Counted from the stretch's first letter, positions 43,991 to 53,136 are shown. The stretch is DNA of 64,000 nt from Paraburkholderia phenazinium (GCF_900142845.1 NZ_FSRU01000002.1:2294001-2358000), one strand, 5' to 3'. Numbers and translations: made by a program. The notes: generated by a model from the letters alone, not told the origin.

Positions 43991-45178
43991 ATGCTTCGTA
44001 AATTGAGCGTTTACGGTTTCAAATCGATCCACGAGGAAAGCATCGACCTGGGCCGTGTGAACTGCTTCATTGGCGCAAATGGTGTTGGGAAGAGCAACGT
44101 TCTGGAAGCGCTAGGCGTGCTGGGTGCCGCGGCCAATGGGGTCGTCGATGATGAAAGCCTGCTTCGTCGAGGCGTACGCGCCGGCCTGCCGCGACTCTAC
44201 AAGAGTTCGTTCTCTTCTGAACGAACACCTGCCCATATCGGCATCGGCATCGTGGGGAGTCACGAGGAGGCATACCGCGTCTCTCTACTGAATCCTCTCG
44301 ATTCACCCGAGCCTGCCTGGTCCTACAAAACTGAGGTCCTATCGGATGGGACGCACGAAATAGTGTCCGACGGCGTTCGCAGCAAAAAGAATCTGAACCC
44401 CCAATCGGGCCTGGCGGCACTGAAGCTGGTGGACCTGATGCCTGAGAACGCTGCGGCAAGATTAATGCAGCGCTTGCAAGAGTACGCAATCTATTGCCCC
44501 AACACGCCCTCGCTGCGCGGCATCGTTCCCGATGTACAAGCGCGTCAGCCCGTAGGACTTAGCGGAGGCCAGCTAGCGGAAAGTTTCGACGCATTGCGCA
44601 AGCATCTGGAAAGCCAGGGCGACGAGGGCGAGGAAATATTAGATCAGGTGCTGGAGTTGATCGACTGGGTAGCCGACGTGCAAACCACCAGTCACGGCGG
44701 CTCGCTGATCTCCAGCAAGGTCCCAAGAACCACGCTGATGCTGAAGTTCACCGACCGTTTCATGAACAGATCGCGCAACGAGTTGACCGCTTACGATGCC
44801 AGCGAGGGGGCGCTCTACATCCTGTTTTGTGCGGCGCTTTGTCTATTGCCCAAAGCACCCAAAATCCTGGCGATCGACAATCTGGATCAAGCGCTGAATC
44901 CACGCCTGCTGGCGAAGCTGACGACCTTCCTTGGTCATTGGCTGATGCACAATGGCCCCGATCGCCAGCTACTGTTCACCGCACATAACCCCGCCGTACT
45001 GGATGGACTGGACCTGTCTGACCCGGAGATCCGGTTGTTTGCCGTTGAGCGCAACAGCAATGGTTTGACAGTCGTAAGACGCGTCGAGTTGACTGAGCAG
45101 TTGGCGGAGATGAACCTGCAGTATCCGCTATCCAGGCTCTGGATGATGGGACATCTGGGGGCGGTGCCGAATGTCTGA
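43991..45178 (+). CDS. AAA/ABC-type ATPase of a two-gene candidate defence module
   Basis: The 395-residue protein is like RecF/OLD/AAA_21 ATPases. The N-terminus is LRKLSVYGFKSIHEESIDLG, with Walker A GANGVGKS (28-35), a signature-like LSGGQLAESFDALR about residue 195, Walker B ILAIDNLDQALNPRL (about 295) and an H-loop TAHNPAVLDGL (about 330). In place of the usual DE of Walker B it has DN. There is no TOPRIM in this chain; the gene overlaps the next by 8 bases, which encodes a TOPRIM-like protein, so the two likely form one complex, as in OLD-like split systems. GC is somewhat lower than in neighbours. The function (defence or repair) is inference. Confidence 0.88.
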   Translation: MLRKLSVYGFKSIHEESIDLGRVNCFIGANGVGKSNVLEALGVLGAAANGVVDDESLLRRGVRAGLPRLYKSSFSSERTPAHIGIGIVGSHEEAYRVSLLNPLDSPEPAWSYKTEVLSDGTHEIVSDGVRSKKNLNPQSGLAALKLVDLMPENAAARLMQRLQEYAIYCPNTPSLRGIVPDVQARQPVGLSGGQLAESFDALRKHLESQGDEGEEILDQVLELIDWVADVQTTSHGGSLISSKVPRTTLMLKFTDRFMNRSRNELTAYDASEGALYILFCAALCLLPKAPKILAIDNLDQALNPRLLAKLTTFLGHWLMHNGPDRQLLFTAHNPAVLDGLDLSDPEIRLFAVERNSNGLTVVRRVELTEQLAEMNLQYPLSRLWMMGHLGAVPNV

Positions 45179-45863
45179 CTTGCATATTGCCCTGGTTGTG
45201 GAAGGCGACACCGACCTTGTCATTATTGAAGCAGCGCTCAAAGCGATTCTCCAACGGCCTTTCATTCTGACCAAGCTTCAACCGGAAGCCACCGCGCCCA
45301 AGATGGGCACAGGCTGGAGCGGTGTTCTGAAGTGGTGCCATGCGTCGGGCCAGCGGCATGGCGCGGATCTCGACAGCGACCCAACGCTTCAACAGTTCGA
45401 TCTACTGATCATTCACCTGGATGTCGATGTTGCCGGGGAGCAGTACACCAATGCGGGAGCAACGATTGAAGCGATGGCCGTGCAACACGGTTGGCAGGCA
45501 CTTCCTTGCGCACAACCCTGCCCTCCCGTCGCAGATAGCGTTTGCGCGCTGACCACCACGCTGGATAGTTGGCTAACCCCGGCTAGCAGAGGGGCGAAAA
45601 CCGTACTATGCCTCCCTGCACAGGCATCTGGAACGTGGCTTGCCGCTGCAACGCTCCCGGCCGGTCATCCACTGCTGGCTGCTGCGGAATGCAATGTCAG
45701 CGTCGAATCCAACCTTGGCAAACTGGCGCTGAACCAACGAATCCGCAAGAAAGTGCGCGAGTATCAGGCGAAGGCCCATTCGGTGACAACCAATTGGCCT
45801 GCCATCAAGGCAGTCTGCACACAGGCGATCGCTTTCGAAACGGCCGTTCTCGCGGCGCTCTGA
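45171..45863 (+). CDS. TOPRIM-like nuclease partner of the ATPase
   Basis: The 230-residue protein has the TOPRIM hallmarks: IALVVEGDTDLVIIE, with E11 in a VEGxTD motif, and LLIIHLDVDVAGE, with D84 and D86 as the DxD pair and E90 nearby. These are candidate metal ligands for DNA or RNA cleavage. Residues 95-230 are unrecognised; the C-terminus is helical with basic KKVREYQAK. The start lies inside the ATPase 3' end (8-base overlap), so translation is coupled. Similar ATPase + separate TOPRIM-type pairs are known in PARIS and AbiL-like defence, but the exact subfamily cannot be fixed by eye. Not seen: toxin or methylase neighbours. Confidence 0.75.
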   Translation: MSDLHIALVVEGDTDLVIIEAALKAILQRPFILTKLQPEATAPKMGTGWSGVLKWCHASGQRHGADLDSDPTLQQFDLLIIHLDVDVAGEQYTNAGATIEAMAVQHGWQALPCAQPCPPVADSVCALTTTLDSWLTPASRGAKTVLCLPAQASGTWLAAATLPAGHPLLAAAECNVSVESNLGKLALNQRIRKKVREYQAKAHSVTTNWPAIKAVCTQAIAFETAVLAAL

Positions 45864-46045
45864 TTGGCCGGCGCCGCGCGCGCACATTTCCCCTTCCGGA
45901 TCCGGCGTATGCTCGGGTTCGCCACCGGTGCAGTGGTCACTGACGCCGCTCGCGCCTATACTGCCCACAGCCGATTGCAGTCGCCATGGAGCATGCATAA
46001 CAAGTCGGGCGTCGCAAGTCGGACTCATAACTGGAGGAAGACAAA

Positions 46046-47026
46046 ATGAAGCGATTCGTGTCCCGCTGTATGGTTGCCGTCTCAACGATCATCGTCTGTT
46101 CGCTGTCGGGGCTGGCGCACGCGGATGCTGCTCATCCGGTGGTGGCGCTCCTGCCCGGTGTGGTCGATCCGTTCTACTTCACCATGCATCGCGGCGCCGA
46201 ACGAGCCGCCAAGGAAGAGAACGTCGAGTTGCTGTTCCAGGTTCCCAAAGAATGGAACACTAGTGAACAGGTACCTATCCTCAAGGCGTTTATCGCCAAG
46301 CATCCCGATGTCCTGCTGATTTCGCCCGTCGACAAGCAACAGCTGATTCAACCGCTGAAAGAAGCCGCCGACGCCGGCATCAAGGTCATTACCGTCGACA
46401 CCTATATCGGCGACGGCCACTACCAGACCGGCAAGGGCGATGCGGACTTCCCTCTTTCCTATATTGCTTCGGACAACCTGGAAGGCGGCCGCGTCGCGGC
46501 GCGCGCGCTGGCCAAAGCCATCGGCGACAAGGGCACGGTCTATTGCGAGAACAACAAGCCGGGCATCTCGAGCACCGACGCGCGTGCCGAAGGCTTCGCG
46601 GACGAGATGAAGAAGCACCCGAACATCACCGTGCTGCAGACGCTCTACAACGAGGATGACGCCAACCAGGCCGCTGCTCACGTCGCCGCGGTATTGGCGC
46701 GCAATCCGAATCTGGCCGGCGTGTTCGGCGCCAATACGTTCTCCGGCAGCGGCGCGGCTCAGGGGGTCAAGGCGGCGGGCAAGCAGGGTATCGTCAAGGT
46801 GGTGGTATTCGATGCGGTGCCGGGTATCGACAAGCAGATCAAGAGCGGCCTCGTGGATATCGCCATCGCGCAGCGCCCGGACGAAATCGGCTACTACGGC
46901 GTCAAGTTCGCCGCCGACGTGATCCACGGCAAGAAAATTCCCGCCCTCAAGAGCACGGGCTTCGAGGTTCTCGACAAGAACAACATCGACCAGCCCGACA
47001 TGCAGCAATACATCTATTCCAACTAG
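46046..47026 (+). CDS. Sugar ABC transporter substrate-binding protein (RbsB/FrcB type)
   Basis: The 326-residue periplasmic protein has a Sec signal (MKRFVSRCMVAVSTIIVCSLSGLAHA-DA). The mature chain is the family-2 sugar-binding (peripla_BP_4) type: VVALLPGVVDPFYFTMHRGAERAA, ISPVDKQQLIQPLKEAADAGIKVITVDTYI, IASDNLEGGRVAARAL. GGAGGAAG lies upstream of the ATG. It heads a binding protein-permease-ATPase operon of Frc/Rbs type. The sugar (fructose, ribose or another) is not deducible. Confidence 0.93.
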   Translation: MKRFVSRCMVAVSTIIVCSLSGLAHADAAHPVVALLPGVVDPFYFTMHRGAERAAKEENVELLFQVPKEWNTSEQVPILKAFIAKHPDVLLISPVDKQQLIQPLKEAADAGIKVITVDTYIGDGHYQTGKGDADFPLSYIASDNLEGGRVAARALAKAIGDKGTVYCENNKPGISSTDARAEGFADEMKKHPNITVLQTLYNEDDANQAAAHVAAVLARNPNLAGVFGANTFSGSGAAQGVKAAGKQGIVKVVVFDAVPGIDKQIKSGLVDIAIAQRPDEIGYYGVKFAADVIHGKKIPALKSTGFEVLDKNNIDQPDMQQYIYSN

Positions 47027-47135
47027 CCGAGGCCAGGCTGGCCGACGTCATCTTGCGCGGTGCGCAAGTACGTCCGTCCTCCCTGCGTGCGCGGCTGCGC
47101 ACGCGGGTTCTGCTCCTGATAACGCGGATAACGCC

Positions 47136-48110
47136 ATGGATAGCTCGCGTCTCGACAAGATCGCGCTGATTACCAAGCTGTGGCCGTGGCTGTTCCTGTG
47201 CGCCCTGCTCGTTTTTTTCGAGGCGTATGCGCAGGTCTCGGCTCATCGGTCGTTTCTTTTCAACGCCTACAACCTGCAGTCGATCGGTCTTGCGGCCGCT
47301 GCCCCGCTGCTGTTGGCCATCGGCCAGACCTTCGTGATCATCACGGCCGGCATCGATCTGTCCGCGGGCTTCGTGATGGGACTCGCGGCCGTTTGCGTCG
47401 CACAGTTCACGCTGTTCGGCAGCGGCTCGCCGTGGATCCTGATCGTGTCCATCCCGCTCACCATCTTGGTCTGCCTGATTCCCGGGCTGGTCAACGGCGT
47501 GCTGATTGCGTGGCTTGGCGTGCCGGCCTTTATCGGCACGCTCGGCATGTACGGCGTGGCGCGAGGCGCGGGCTTTCTCGCGGCCGGCAGCGGCATGACC
47601 GTCTCGGTGGACAACGCGGGCCTCGTCTGGCTTGGCGCCGGCTGGACGCCGGTCGTGCTGACGGCGGTGTTGCTGATCGTCATGCATCTGCTGCTCTCGA
47701 AAACGCGTTTTGGCCAGTACACCTACGCGATTGGCGGCAACCCGCAATCGGCGGTGCGAGCCGGCATCAACGTCAAGCGTCACCTGCTGGTGGTGTATCT
47801 GATCGCTGCAGCGTTCGCCGCGATCGGCGGCATCATCTATACCGCGCGTTTCGCGGCCGGCGCCGCCAACGCAGGCGAGCCGATGCTGCTCGATTCGATC
47901 GCGGCGGTGGTGATTGGCGGCGCGAGCCTGTTTGGCGGGACCGGCAATGTGGTGGGGACGCTGATCGGCGCGTTGATCATTGCGGTGATCCAGTTCGGGC
48001 TGGTGTTTATCGACGTCAATGCGTTCTGGCAATTCATCGTGGTGGGCATCGTGATCATCCTGTCGGTGCTGATCGATCAATACAAGGACCGTCTGGGGGG
48101 CGCGCAATGA
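47136..48110 (+). CDS. Sugar ABC transporter permease (RbsC/FrcC type)
   Basis: The 324-residue inner-membrane protein has about 8-10 helices of the BPD_transp_2 family: LLLAIGQTFVIITAGIDLSAGFVMGLA, GRYTYAIGGNPQSAVRAGI-like (here GQYTYAIGGNPQSAVRAGINV), and GGASLFGGTGNVVGTLIGALII. The last motifs are diagnostic of ribose/fructose-type permeases. It follows the binding protein by about 110 bases and overlaps the ATPase start by 4 bases (ATGA). Confidence 0.94.
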   Translation: MDSSRLDKIALITKLWPWLFLCALLVFFEAYAQVSAHRSFLFNAYNLQSIGLAAAAPLLLAIGQTFVIITAGIDLSAGFVMGLAAVCVAQFTLFGSGSPWILIVSIPLTILVCLIPGLVNGVLIAWLGVPAFIGTLGMYGVARGAGFLAAGSGMTVSVDNAGLVWLGAGWTPVVLTAVLLIVMHLLLSKTRFGQYTYAIGGNPQSAVRAGINVKRHLLVVYLIAAAFAAIGGIIYTARFAAGAANAGEPMLLDSIAAVVIGGASLFGGTGNVVGTLIGALIIAVIQFGLVFIDVNAFWQFIVVGIVIILSVLIDQYKDRLGGAQ

Positions 48111-48880
48111 GCACACCGATCCTTGAAGTGCGCGACGTCTCGATCCGCTTTGGCGGGGTGGAGGCGCTCAAGCACGTGTCGTTGCGACTGATGCCGGGCG
48201 AGGTGCTGGCGCTGGCCGGCGACAACGGCGCGGGCAAGTCGACGTTGATCAAGATCATTTCGGGCGTGTACCGGGCCGATCAGGGCGACCTGCTGTTCGA
48301 CGGCGCGCCGTTGCAAATGCGCGATCCGCAGGACGCGCGGGCGCAGGGGATCGAGACGATCTATCAGGATCTTGCGCTGGCCGACAACCTGGACGTCGGC
48401 AGCAACATTTTCCTGGGACGCGAACCGACGCGCCGGCAACTGGGCTTCCAGGTGATCGACCGGCCGCGCATGGCGCAGGTGGCGCGCGAGGTGCTGAAGC
48501 GCCTGGACATTGTGATACCTGAGCGCAAGCTGGGTGGACCGGTGAAGATGCTCTCGGGCGGCCAACGCCAGGCCATTGCGATTGGCCGGGCGATCTACTG
48601 GAATGCCCGGGTGCTGATCATGGACGAGCCCACGGCGGCGCTGGGCGTGCCGGAGCAGCGCAAGGTGATGGAGCTGATTGCGACGTTGAAGGCCGAGGGC
48701 GTCTCGGTGATCCTGATCTCGCACAACCTGCACGACATCTTCGCGATTGCGGATCGCATCGTCGTACTGCGACGCGGCGAAGTGGCGGGCGAACGGCAGG
48801 TCCCACAAACCAACGGCGACGAGATCGTGCATTTGATGGTCGGCGACACGTACGTAAATCCAGGCGACGCGAGCCATTAG
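48107..48880 (+). CDS. Sugar ABC transporter ATP-binding protein, single-domain (FrcA type)
   Basis: The ATG at 48107 gives 257 residues: Walker A GDNGAGKST (38-46), the signature LSGGQRQAIAIGRAIYW, Walker B VLIMDEPTAALG and H-loop ISHNLHDIF. Most ribose-type ATPases have two fused domains of about 500 residues; this one has a single domain, as in FrcA of rhizobial fructose transporters, so it presumably works as a homodimer. A longer out-of-phase ORF upstream overlaps the permease and is not its start. The operon ends here; no terminator was clear. Confidence 0.93.
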   Translation: MSTPILEVRDVSIRFGGVEALKHVSLRLMPGEVLALAGDNGAGKSTLIKIISGVYRADQGDLLFDGAPLQMRDPQDARAQGIETIYQDLALADNLDVGSNIFLGREPTRRQLGFQVIDRPRMAQVAREVLKRLDIVIPERKLGGPVKMLSGGQRQAIAIGRAIYWNARVLIMDEPTAALGVPEQRKVMELIATLKAEGVSVILISHNLHDIFAIADRIVVLRRGEVAGERQVPQTNGDEIVHLMVGDTYVNPGDASH

Positions 48881-49087
48881 ACGAAGAACACGCATCTAAT
48901 AGGCACCCGTGACCGCCCATAGATGCCTGGCAGCAGGCACGGCCACACAAGCAACCGCGAATGCCCTCCTCGCAGACCGTCCGCGGACGGTTGACCTATA
49001 GTGATATTCGCCCGGCGACAGCGAGTGAAACGAACGCGGCCGGCGTGGCGAGCTGGACACCACTGACGATGGACAAGGAGAGTCTAG

Positions 49088-49600
49088 ATGGCGGGAGACG
49101 GCATGAACCGACGCGAGATGCTCGCGCTGCTGGGTGGAATGGCATCGTTGTTGGTGGCGGGGGGAACGGAGGCGAGCCCGATCGACACAAGCGAGACGAT
49201 GTACACGTTGCCGGAGGACATCAAATTCGTGGGACAGGATGGGGCACCGCCGAAGAGTGTGGAGAGTGCGTTCCTGTACAGCAACCCGGGGAGGGAGGGC
49301 ATTTACTACGCGCTGTTACGCTGGCATCCGGGATACATGAGTGCGCCGCACAGCTACGCGACGGATCGACTGTGCGTGGTGATATCGGGTACGTGGTGGA
49401 TTAACAGCGGGGTGGACTTCGACCCGGGACACACGGTCCCGGTGAAAGCCGGCACCTTTGTGCGCCGCATAGCGCGCACGTGGCACTATGACGGCGTGCC
49501 GCGGGGCGGGGCGGAACCGGCGACGATAGCGATTTGCGGAATAGGCCCGGTGGACATCCGTTTGGCGGAGCCGGACAAACCGCTGGCGAGGACGGTATAA
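49088..49600 (+). CDS. Tat-exported cupin-domain protein
   Basis: The 170-residue protein starts at the ATG at 49088 with AAGGAG 7 bases upstream; a second ATG at 49103 is possible. The twin-arginine stretch (MNRREMLALLGGMASLLVAGG) directs folded export. The mature part is a cupin-like barrel: LRWHPGYMSAPHSYATDRLCVVISGTWWINSG and TFVRRIARTWHYDGVP with candidate metal-binding His residues (H at PHS and WHYD). The substrate is unknown. It is convergent with the TPR gene at 49899, with the dispersed repeat between. Confidence 0.82.
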   Translation: MAGDGMNRREMLALLGGMASLLVAGGTEASPIDTSETMYTLPEDIKFVGQDGAPPKSVESAFLYSNPGREGIYYALLRWHPGYMSAPHSYATDRLCVVISGTWWINSGVDFDPGHTVPVKAGTFVRRIARTWHYDGVPRGGAEPATIAICGIGPVDIRLAEPDKPLARTV

Positions 49601-49619
49601 AAAAGCGCCAGCCGCGTAG

Positions 49620-49884
49620 CAAACCCAACGGCGGAGCGCGAAGCGCAACGCTGGAGCGGATGACGGCCTTGTCACTACGCGGGAAAACGCGAGGGCGGCC
49701 CTCGTCTCGGACCACTCTGGGCGGCCAAACAGAGGTGGACACCTACGAGCTAGCGGTGTGAGCCCGCTTTCTTTGCTTACTTTCTTTGCGGCGGCAAAGA
49801 AAGTAAGTGCCGCCCCGCACAGGGGCAACGCCAATAGACCACTAACCAAGCAAGTAAAGGCCAACACCGTAGGTAAACAACCGA
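49620..49884 (-). repeat. Dispersed hairpin repeat, copy C
   Basis: The third copy of the element seen at 13766 and 14135, in the same orientation as copy B. The 14-bp stem CTTACTTTCTTTGC / GCAAAGAAAGTAAG is at 49776-49789 / 49794-49807 with loop GGCG. It again occupies a convergent gap, between the cupin and TPR genes. The short ORFs in it are by-products of the repeat. Confidence 0.85.
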
Positions 49885-49898
49885 AAAGCGAAGGTAAA

Positions 49899-50666
49899 TC
49901 ACCGCCTCGCCCCGGCCCCTGCCAGAGCAGCCTGCGCCCGCATCAACCACTCCCGATTATGCTCCCGCGCATGACGCGGCCAATGCCGTGCATCTTGAGC
50001 GATCTCGGCATACAGACTATTAGCCCGCTGGCGATCCAACTCATCCCCTTGTGCCGCGAGCCAATCGGCAAACAAACACCGCGGAGCGGCATCACTGGCA
50101 CAGGCAAGCGCCTGCTCAAAAGCGGCCCGCGCCGCGGGCGAACCAAGCGCAGCGAGCGTCCGCGCGTACAACAGAGCAGATTCAGGCTGCTGCCGAGCCT
50201 GCGAATTAGCCGCAAACAACCGCCCGAGGCTGGCATCCGCAGCAGCATACTGCCCAACAGCAAACTGAGCCTTGGCCATCCCCAACAGCAAAGCAGGATC
50301 GGTAGCAAAAGGCCCATTCGCAGCCGCCTGATAATGCTCGAGCGCTTCATCCGGCTGACCGGCCTCAAGCAAAGCCGCCCCCAACCGCATCCGATGCTCG
50401 ACAGTAGGCGCCCGATCGAAGTTAACCCGCGCCTCGCGCACAGCACGATTAGGATCCACCAACTGCGTAATAGCCCGCGAGGCAGCCCGAGCCCCCCGCG
50501 ACTGCCGCAGGCTCGGCAAATAGATCGCAAACAGATACACGAGACTGCCGAGCAGCGGAAAAGCGAACAGCAGCAACAGCCAGTACATGTTCTGCTGAGT
50601 ACGCACCACGTGCACTGCAAAGAACAGCGCAACAATGACGTGAAGACCGATTCCGAAAAATGACAT
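49899..50666 (-). CDS. Membrane-anchored TPR-like protein
   Basis: The ATG at 50666 gives 255 residues. Two N-terminal helices (FGIGLHVIVALFFAVHVV and MYWLLLLFAFPLLGSLVYLFAIYLP) resemble the phospholipase-D-nuclease N-terminal membrane pair. They are followed by a cytoplasmic array of TPR-like units from about 80 to 240 (LGAALLEAGQPDEALEHYQAAAN, LLLGMAKAQFAVGQYAAADASL). The role is unknown; a scaffold at the inner membrane is likely. An upstream in-frame ATG is discarded because it runs into the ribBA promoter region. It is divergent from ribBA (293-base gap). No FMN riboswitch was found there. Confidence 0.8.
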   Translation of the reverse strand: MSFFGIGLHVIVALFFAVHVVRTQQNMYWLLLLFAFPLLGSLVYLFAIYLPSLRQSRGARAASRAITQLVDPNRAVREARVNFDRAPTVEHRMRLGAALLEAGQPDEALEHYQAAANGPFATDPALLLGMAKAQFAVGQYAAADASLGRLFAANSQARQQPESALLYARTLAALGSPAARAAFEQALACASDAAPRCLFADWLAAQGDELDRQRANSLYAEIAQDARHWPRHAREHNREWLMRAQAALAGAGARR

Positions 50667-50959
50667 ATTGATTCGACTTGAGGCCCAGGGCGAAGCGATA
50701 AACGGCCGCGCCGGACGAAGACGCGCAGCCACCACGGGGACGCGGAGAAGATCGACGCCCCTCGACGGAACGCAATCCGTCGATTTGCTGCATTGCAGAG
50801 CCCATAGTCTACCGAAGACCGGGTAGAGCGATGTTCCGACCGGTGTGCGAGGGCCGCCGAACCCCTTCGCAGGCCCGCCAAACGGCCTATCCCGTTCGGG
50901 GGAACGACGCGGACTCGCGCGTGGCGTAAAATACGCGCTTTCCCGAAACTCTCGCCAAC

Positions 50960-52096
50960 ATGACGCTCTCCTCCACACTTGAGATCATCGCCGAACTGAA
51001 AGCCGGTCGGATGGTGATACTCGTCGACGAAGAAGACCGCGAAAACGAGGGCGACCTCGTGATCGCCGCCGAATTCGTCACGCCGGAAGCGATCAACTTC
51101 ATGGCCCGCTACGGCCGGGGGCTCGTCTGCCTGACGCTCACCCAGGAACGCTGCAAGCTGCTGAACCTGCCGCTCATGACGTACCGCAACGGCACGCAAT
51201 ACGGCACGGCGTTCACCGTCAGTATCGAGGCGGCTGAAGGCGTCACCACGGGCATTTCGGCGGCGGACCGCGCCCGCACGATCCTCGCCGCCGTCGCGCA
51301 CGACGCGCGGGCCGAACATATCGTGCAGCCCGGTCACGTGTTCCCGATCATGGCGCAGCCCGGCGGCGTGCTGGTGCGCGCCGGCCACACCGAAGCCGGC
51401 TGCGATTTCACGGCGCTGGCGGGGCTCACGCCTGCGGCGGTGATCTGCGAGATCATCAAGGACGACGGCACGATGGCGCGCCTGCCCGACCTGATGGAGT
51501 TCGCGCAGGAGCACGGCCTGAAGATCGGCACCATCGCCGACCTGATTCACTACCGCAGCCGCACCGAATCGATCGTGGAGCGGATCTGCGAGCGCACCAT
51601 GCAGACCGCGCACGGCCCGTTCCGCGCGGTCATGTACCTCGACCAGCCGAGCGGCCAGCCGCACATCGCACTGGTGCGCGGCACGCCCACGCCGGAGCAG
51701 GACACGCCGGTGCGGGTGCATGAGCCGCTCTCGGTACTGGACCTGCTCGAAGTCAGCACGTCCACCCACTCGTGGACGCTGGACGCCGCCATGAAAGAAA
51801 TCGCGGAACGCGAGCTCGGCGTGGTCGTGCTGCTGAACTGCGGCGATTCGAAAGATCACCTGATCGACGTCTTCAAGGCGTTCGATTCGAAAGACAGGGC
51901 CGACGCACTCAAGCGCCGCCCGGTCGACTTCAAGACCTACGGCATCGGCGCGCAGATATTGCGCGAACTGGGTGTCGGCAAGATGCAGGTGCTGTCGAAC
52001 CCGCGCAAGCTGGGCAGCATGTCGGGCTACGGTCTCGAAGTCACCGGCTTCGTGCCGATGCCGGGCTGCCCTGCCCAGACGCCGCAAACGCCTTGA
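50960..52096 (+). CDS. ribBA: 3,4-dihydroxy-2-butanone-4-phosphate synthase with degenerate GTP cyclohydrolase II domain (RibBX-like)
   Basis: Residues 1 to about 205 are a complete DHBP synthase ([61 protein letters not shown]), making the four-carbon precursor of riboflavin. Residues about 210-370 align with GTP cyclohydrolase II, but the zinc-binding Cys cluster and GDVFGSxRCDCG motif are absent ([20 protein letters not shown] in its place). That half is thus expected to lack cyclohydrolase activity, as described for RibBX proteins. A separate ribA should exist elsewhere. It is upstream of ribH and nusB (76-base gap to ribH). Confidence 0.93.
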   Translation: MTLSSTLEIIAELKAGRMVILVDEEDRENEGDLVIAAEFVTPEAINFMARYGRGLVCLTLTQERCKLLNLPLMTYRNGTQYGTAFTVSIEAAEGVTTGISAADRARTILAAVAHDARAEHIVQPGHVFPIMAQPGGVLVRAGHTEAGCDFTALAGLTPAAVICEIIKDDGTMARLPDLMEFAQEHGLKIGTIADLIHYRSRTESIVERICERTMQTAHGPFRAVMYLDQPSGQPHIALVRGTPTPEQDTPVRVHEPLSVLDLLEVSTSTHSWTLDAAMKEIAERELGVVVLLNCGDSKDHLIDVFKAFDSKDRADALKRRPVDFKTYGIGAQILRELGVGKMQVLSNPRKLGSMSGYGLEVTGFVPMPGCPAQTPQTP

Positions 52097-52172
52097 CCGG
52101 CGCCCGCGGCGCAAAGCTGATCCGACCATTCACGCGCATTAGCGCTTACTCAAACAACACTACGGACTGACT

Positions 52173-52685
52173 ATGGAAATCGGACAATACCAACCGAACC
52201 TCGACGGCGACGGCCTGCGTATCGGCATCGTTCAGGCGCGCTTTAACGAGCCCGTCTGCAACGGCCTCGCGGATTCGTGCATCGAAGAACTCGAACGCCT
52301 CGGCGTCACCGGTGAAGACGTGCTGCTCGTCACCGTGCCGGGCGCGCTGGAAATCCCGCTGGCGCTGCAAAAGCTCGCCGAAAGCGCCCAGTTCGACGCG
52401 CTAATCGCGCTCGGCGCGGTGATTCGCGGCGAGACGTACCACTTTGAACTGGTGTCGAACGAAAGCGGCGCCGGCATCACGCGCATCGGCCTCGACTTCG
52501 GCATTCCCGTCGCCAACGCGGTGCTGACCACCGAAAACGACGAGCAAGCCGTCGCGCGCATGACCGAAAAAGGTCGTGACGCCGCTCGCGTGGCCGTCGA
52601 AATGGCTAACCTCGCGGTCGCGCTCGAGCAACTCGGCGGCGACGACGAAGAGGAAGACGAGGACGACGAAGAGGAACAGGCATGA
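52173..52685 (+). CDS. ribH: 6,7-dimethyl-8-ribityllumazine synthase
   Basis: The 170-residue enzyme condenses the RibB and RibD products to lumazine. The N-terminal [22 protein letters not shown], the ligand loop [15 protein letters not shown] and the catalytic His region [19 protein letters not shown] are conserved. The C-terminus ends in an unusual acidic tail ([16 protein letters not shown]) of about 15 residues. The stop overlaps the nusB start by 4 bases (ATGA). Confidence 0.97.
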   Translation: MEIGQYQPNLDGDGLRIGIVQARFNEPVCNGLADSCIEELERLGVTGEDVLLVTVPGALEIPLALQKLAESAQFDALIALGAVIRGETYHFELVSNESGAGITRIGLDFGIPVANAVLTTENDEQAVARMTEKGRDAARVAVEMANLAVALEQLGGDDEEEDEDDEEEQA

Positions 52686-53116
52686 AGAGCGCTCGCCGAC
52701 GTTCCCGCGAACTGGCCACGCAGGGGCTGTATCAGTGGCTGCTGTCGGGCGCGCCCGGCGGCGAGATCGACGCGCAGTTGCGCGGCGCGCAGGGCTTCGA
52801 CAAGGCGGATCACGAGCACCTGGACGCGCTGCTGCACGGCGTGATCCGCGACTCGGAAGCGCTGTCGGCCGACATCGCGCCGTGCCTCGACCGTCCCATC
52901 GACCAGCTTTCGCCGGTCGAACGGGCGGTGCTGCTCGTCGCGGCATTCGAGCTGAAGAATCACGTCGACATTCCGTACCGCGTGGTGATCAACGAAGCCG
53001 TCGAACTCGCCAAGACGTTTGGCGGCGCGGATGGCTACAAGTACGTGAACGGCGTGCTGGACAAGCTGGCGGCGCAACTGCGCGCCGACGAAACACAGGC
53101 GGCCCGCAAGCGCTAG
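52682..53116 (+). CDS. nusB: Transcription antitermination factor NusB
   Basis: The 144-residue RNA-binding protein acts with NusE (S10) in rRNA antitermination. [22 protein letters not shown] at the start and [47 protein letters not shown] through the centre are diagnostic. It overlaps ribH by 4 bases; ribH-nusB pairing is common in proteobacteria. The C-terminus [15 protein letters not shown] is complete. Confidence 0.97.
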   Translation: MKSARRRSRELATQGLYQWLLSGAPGGEIDAQLRGAQGFDKADHEHLDALLHGVIRDSEALSADIAPCLDRPIDQLSPVERAVLLVAAFELKNHVDIPYRVVINEAVELAKTFGGADGYKYVNGVLDKLAAQLRADETQAARKR

Positions 53117-53136
53117 GCGGTCGCACGCGGACCGGC

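Noticed and set aside
48881-48960. GCATCTA...TAGATGC dyad as terminator of the sugar operon
   Set aside because: Arms of 7 bp with a 21-base spacer and no T tract are too weak to call.
50667-50959. FMN riboswitch before ribBA
   Set aside because: The conserved RFN segments (AATTCCC, GGTGAAACTCC-like) were not found in this gap.
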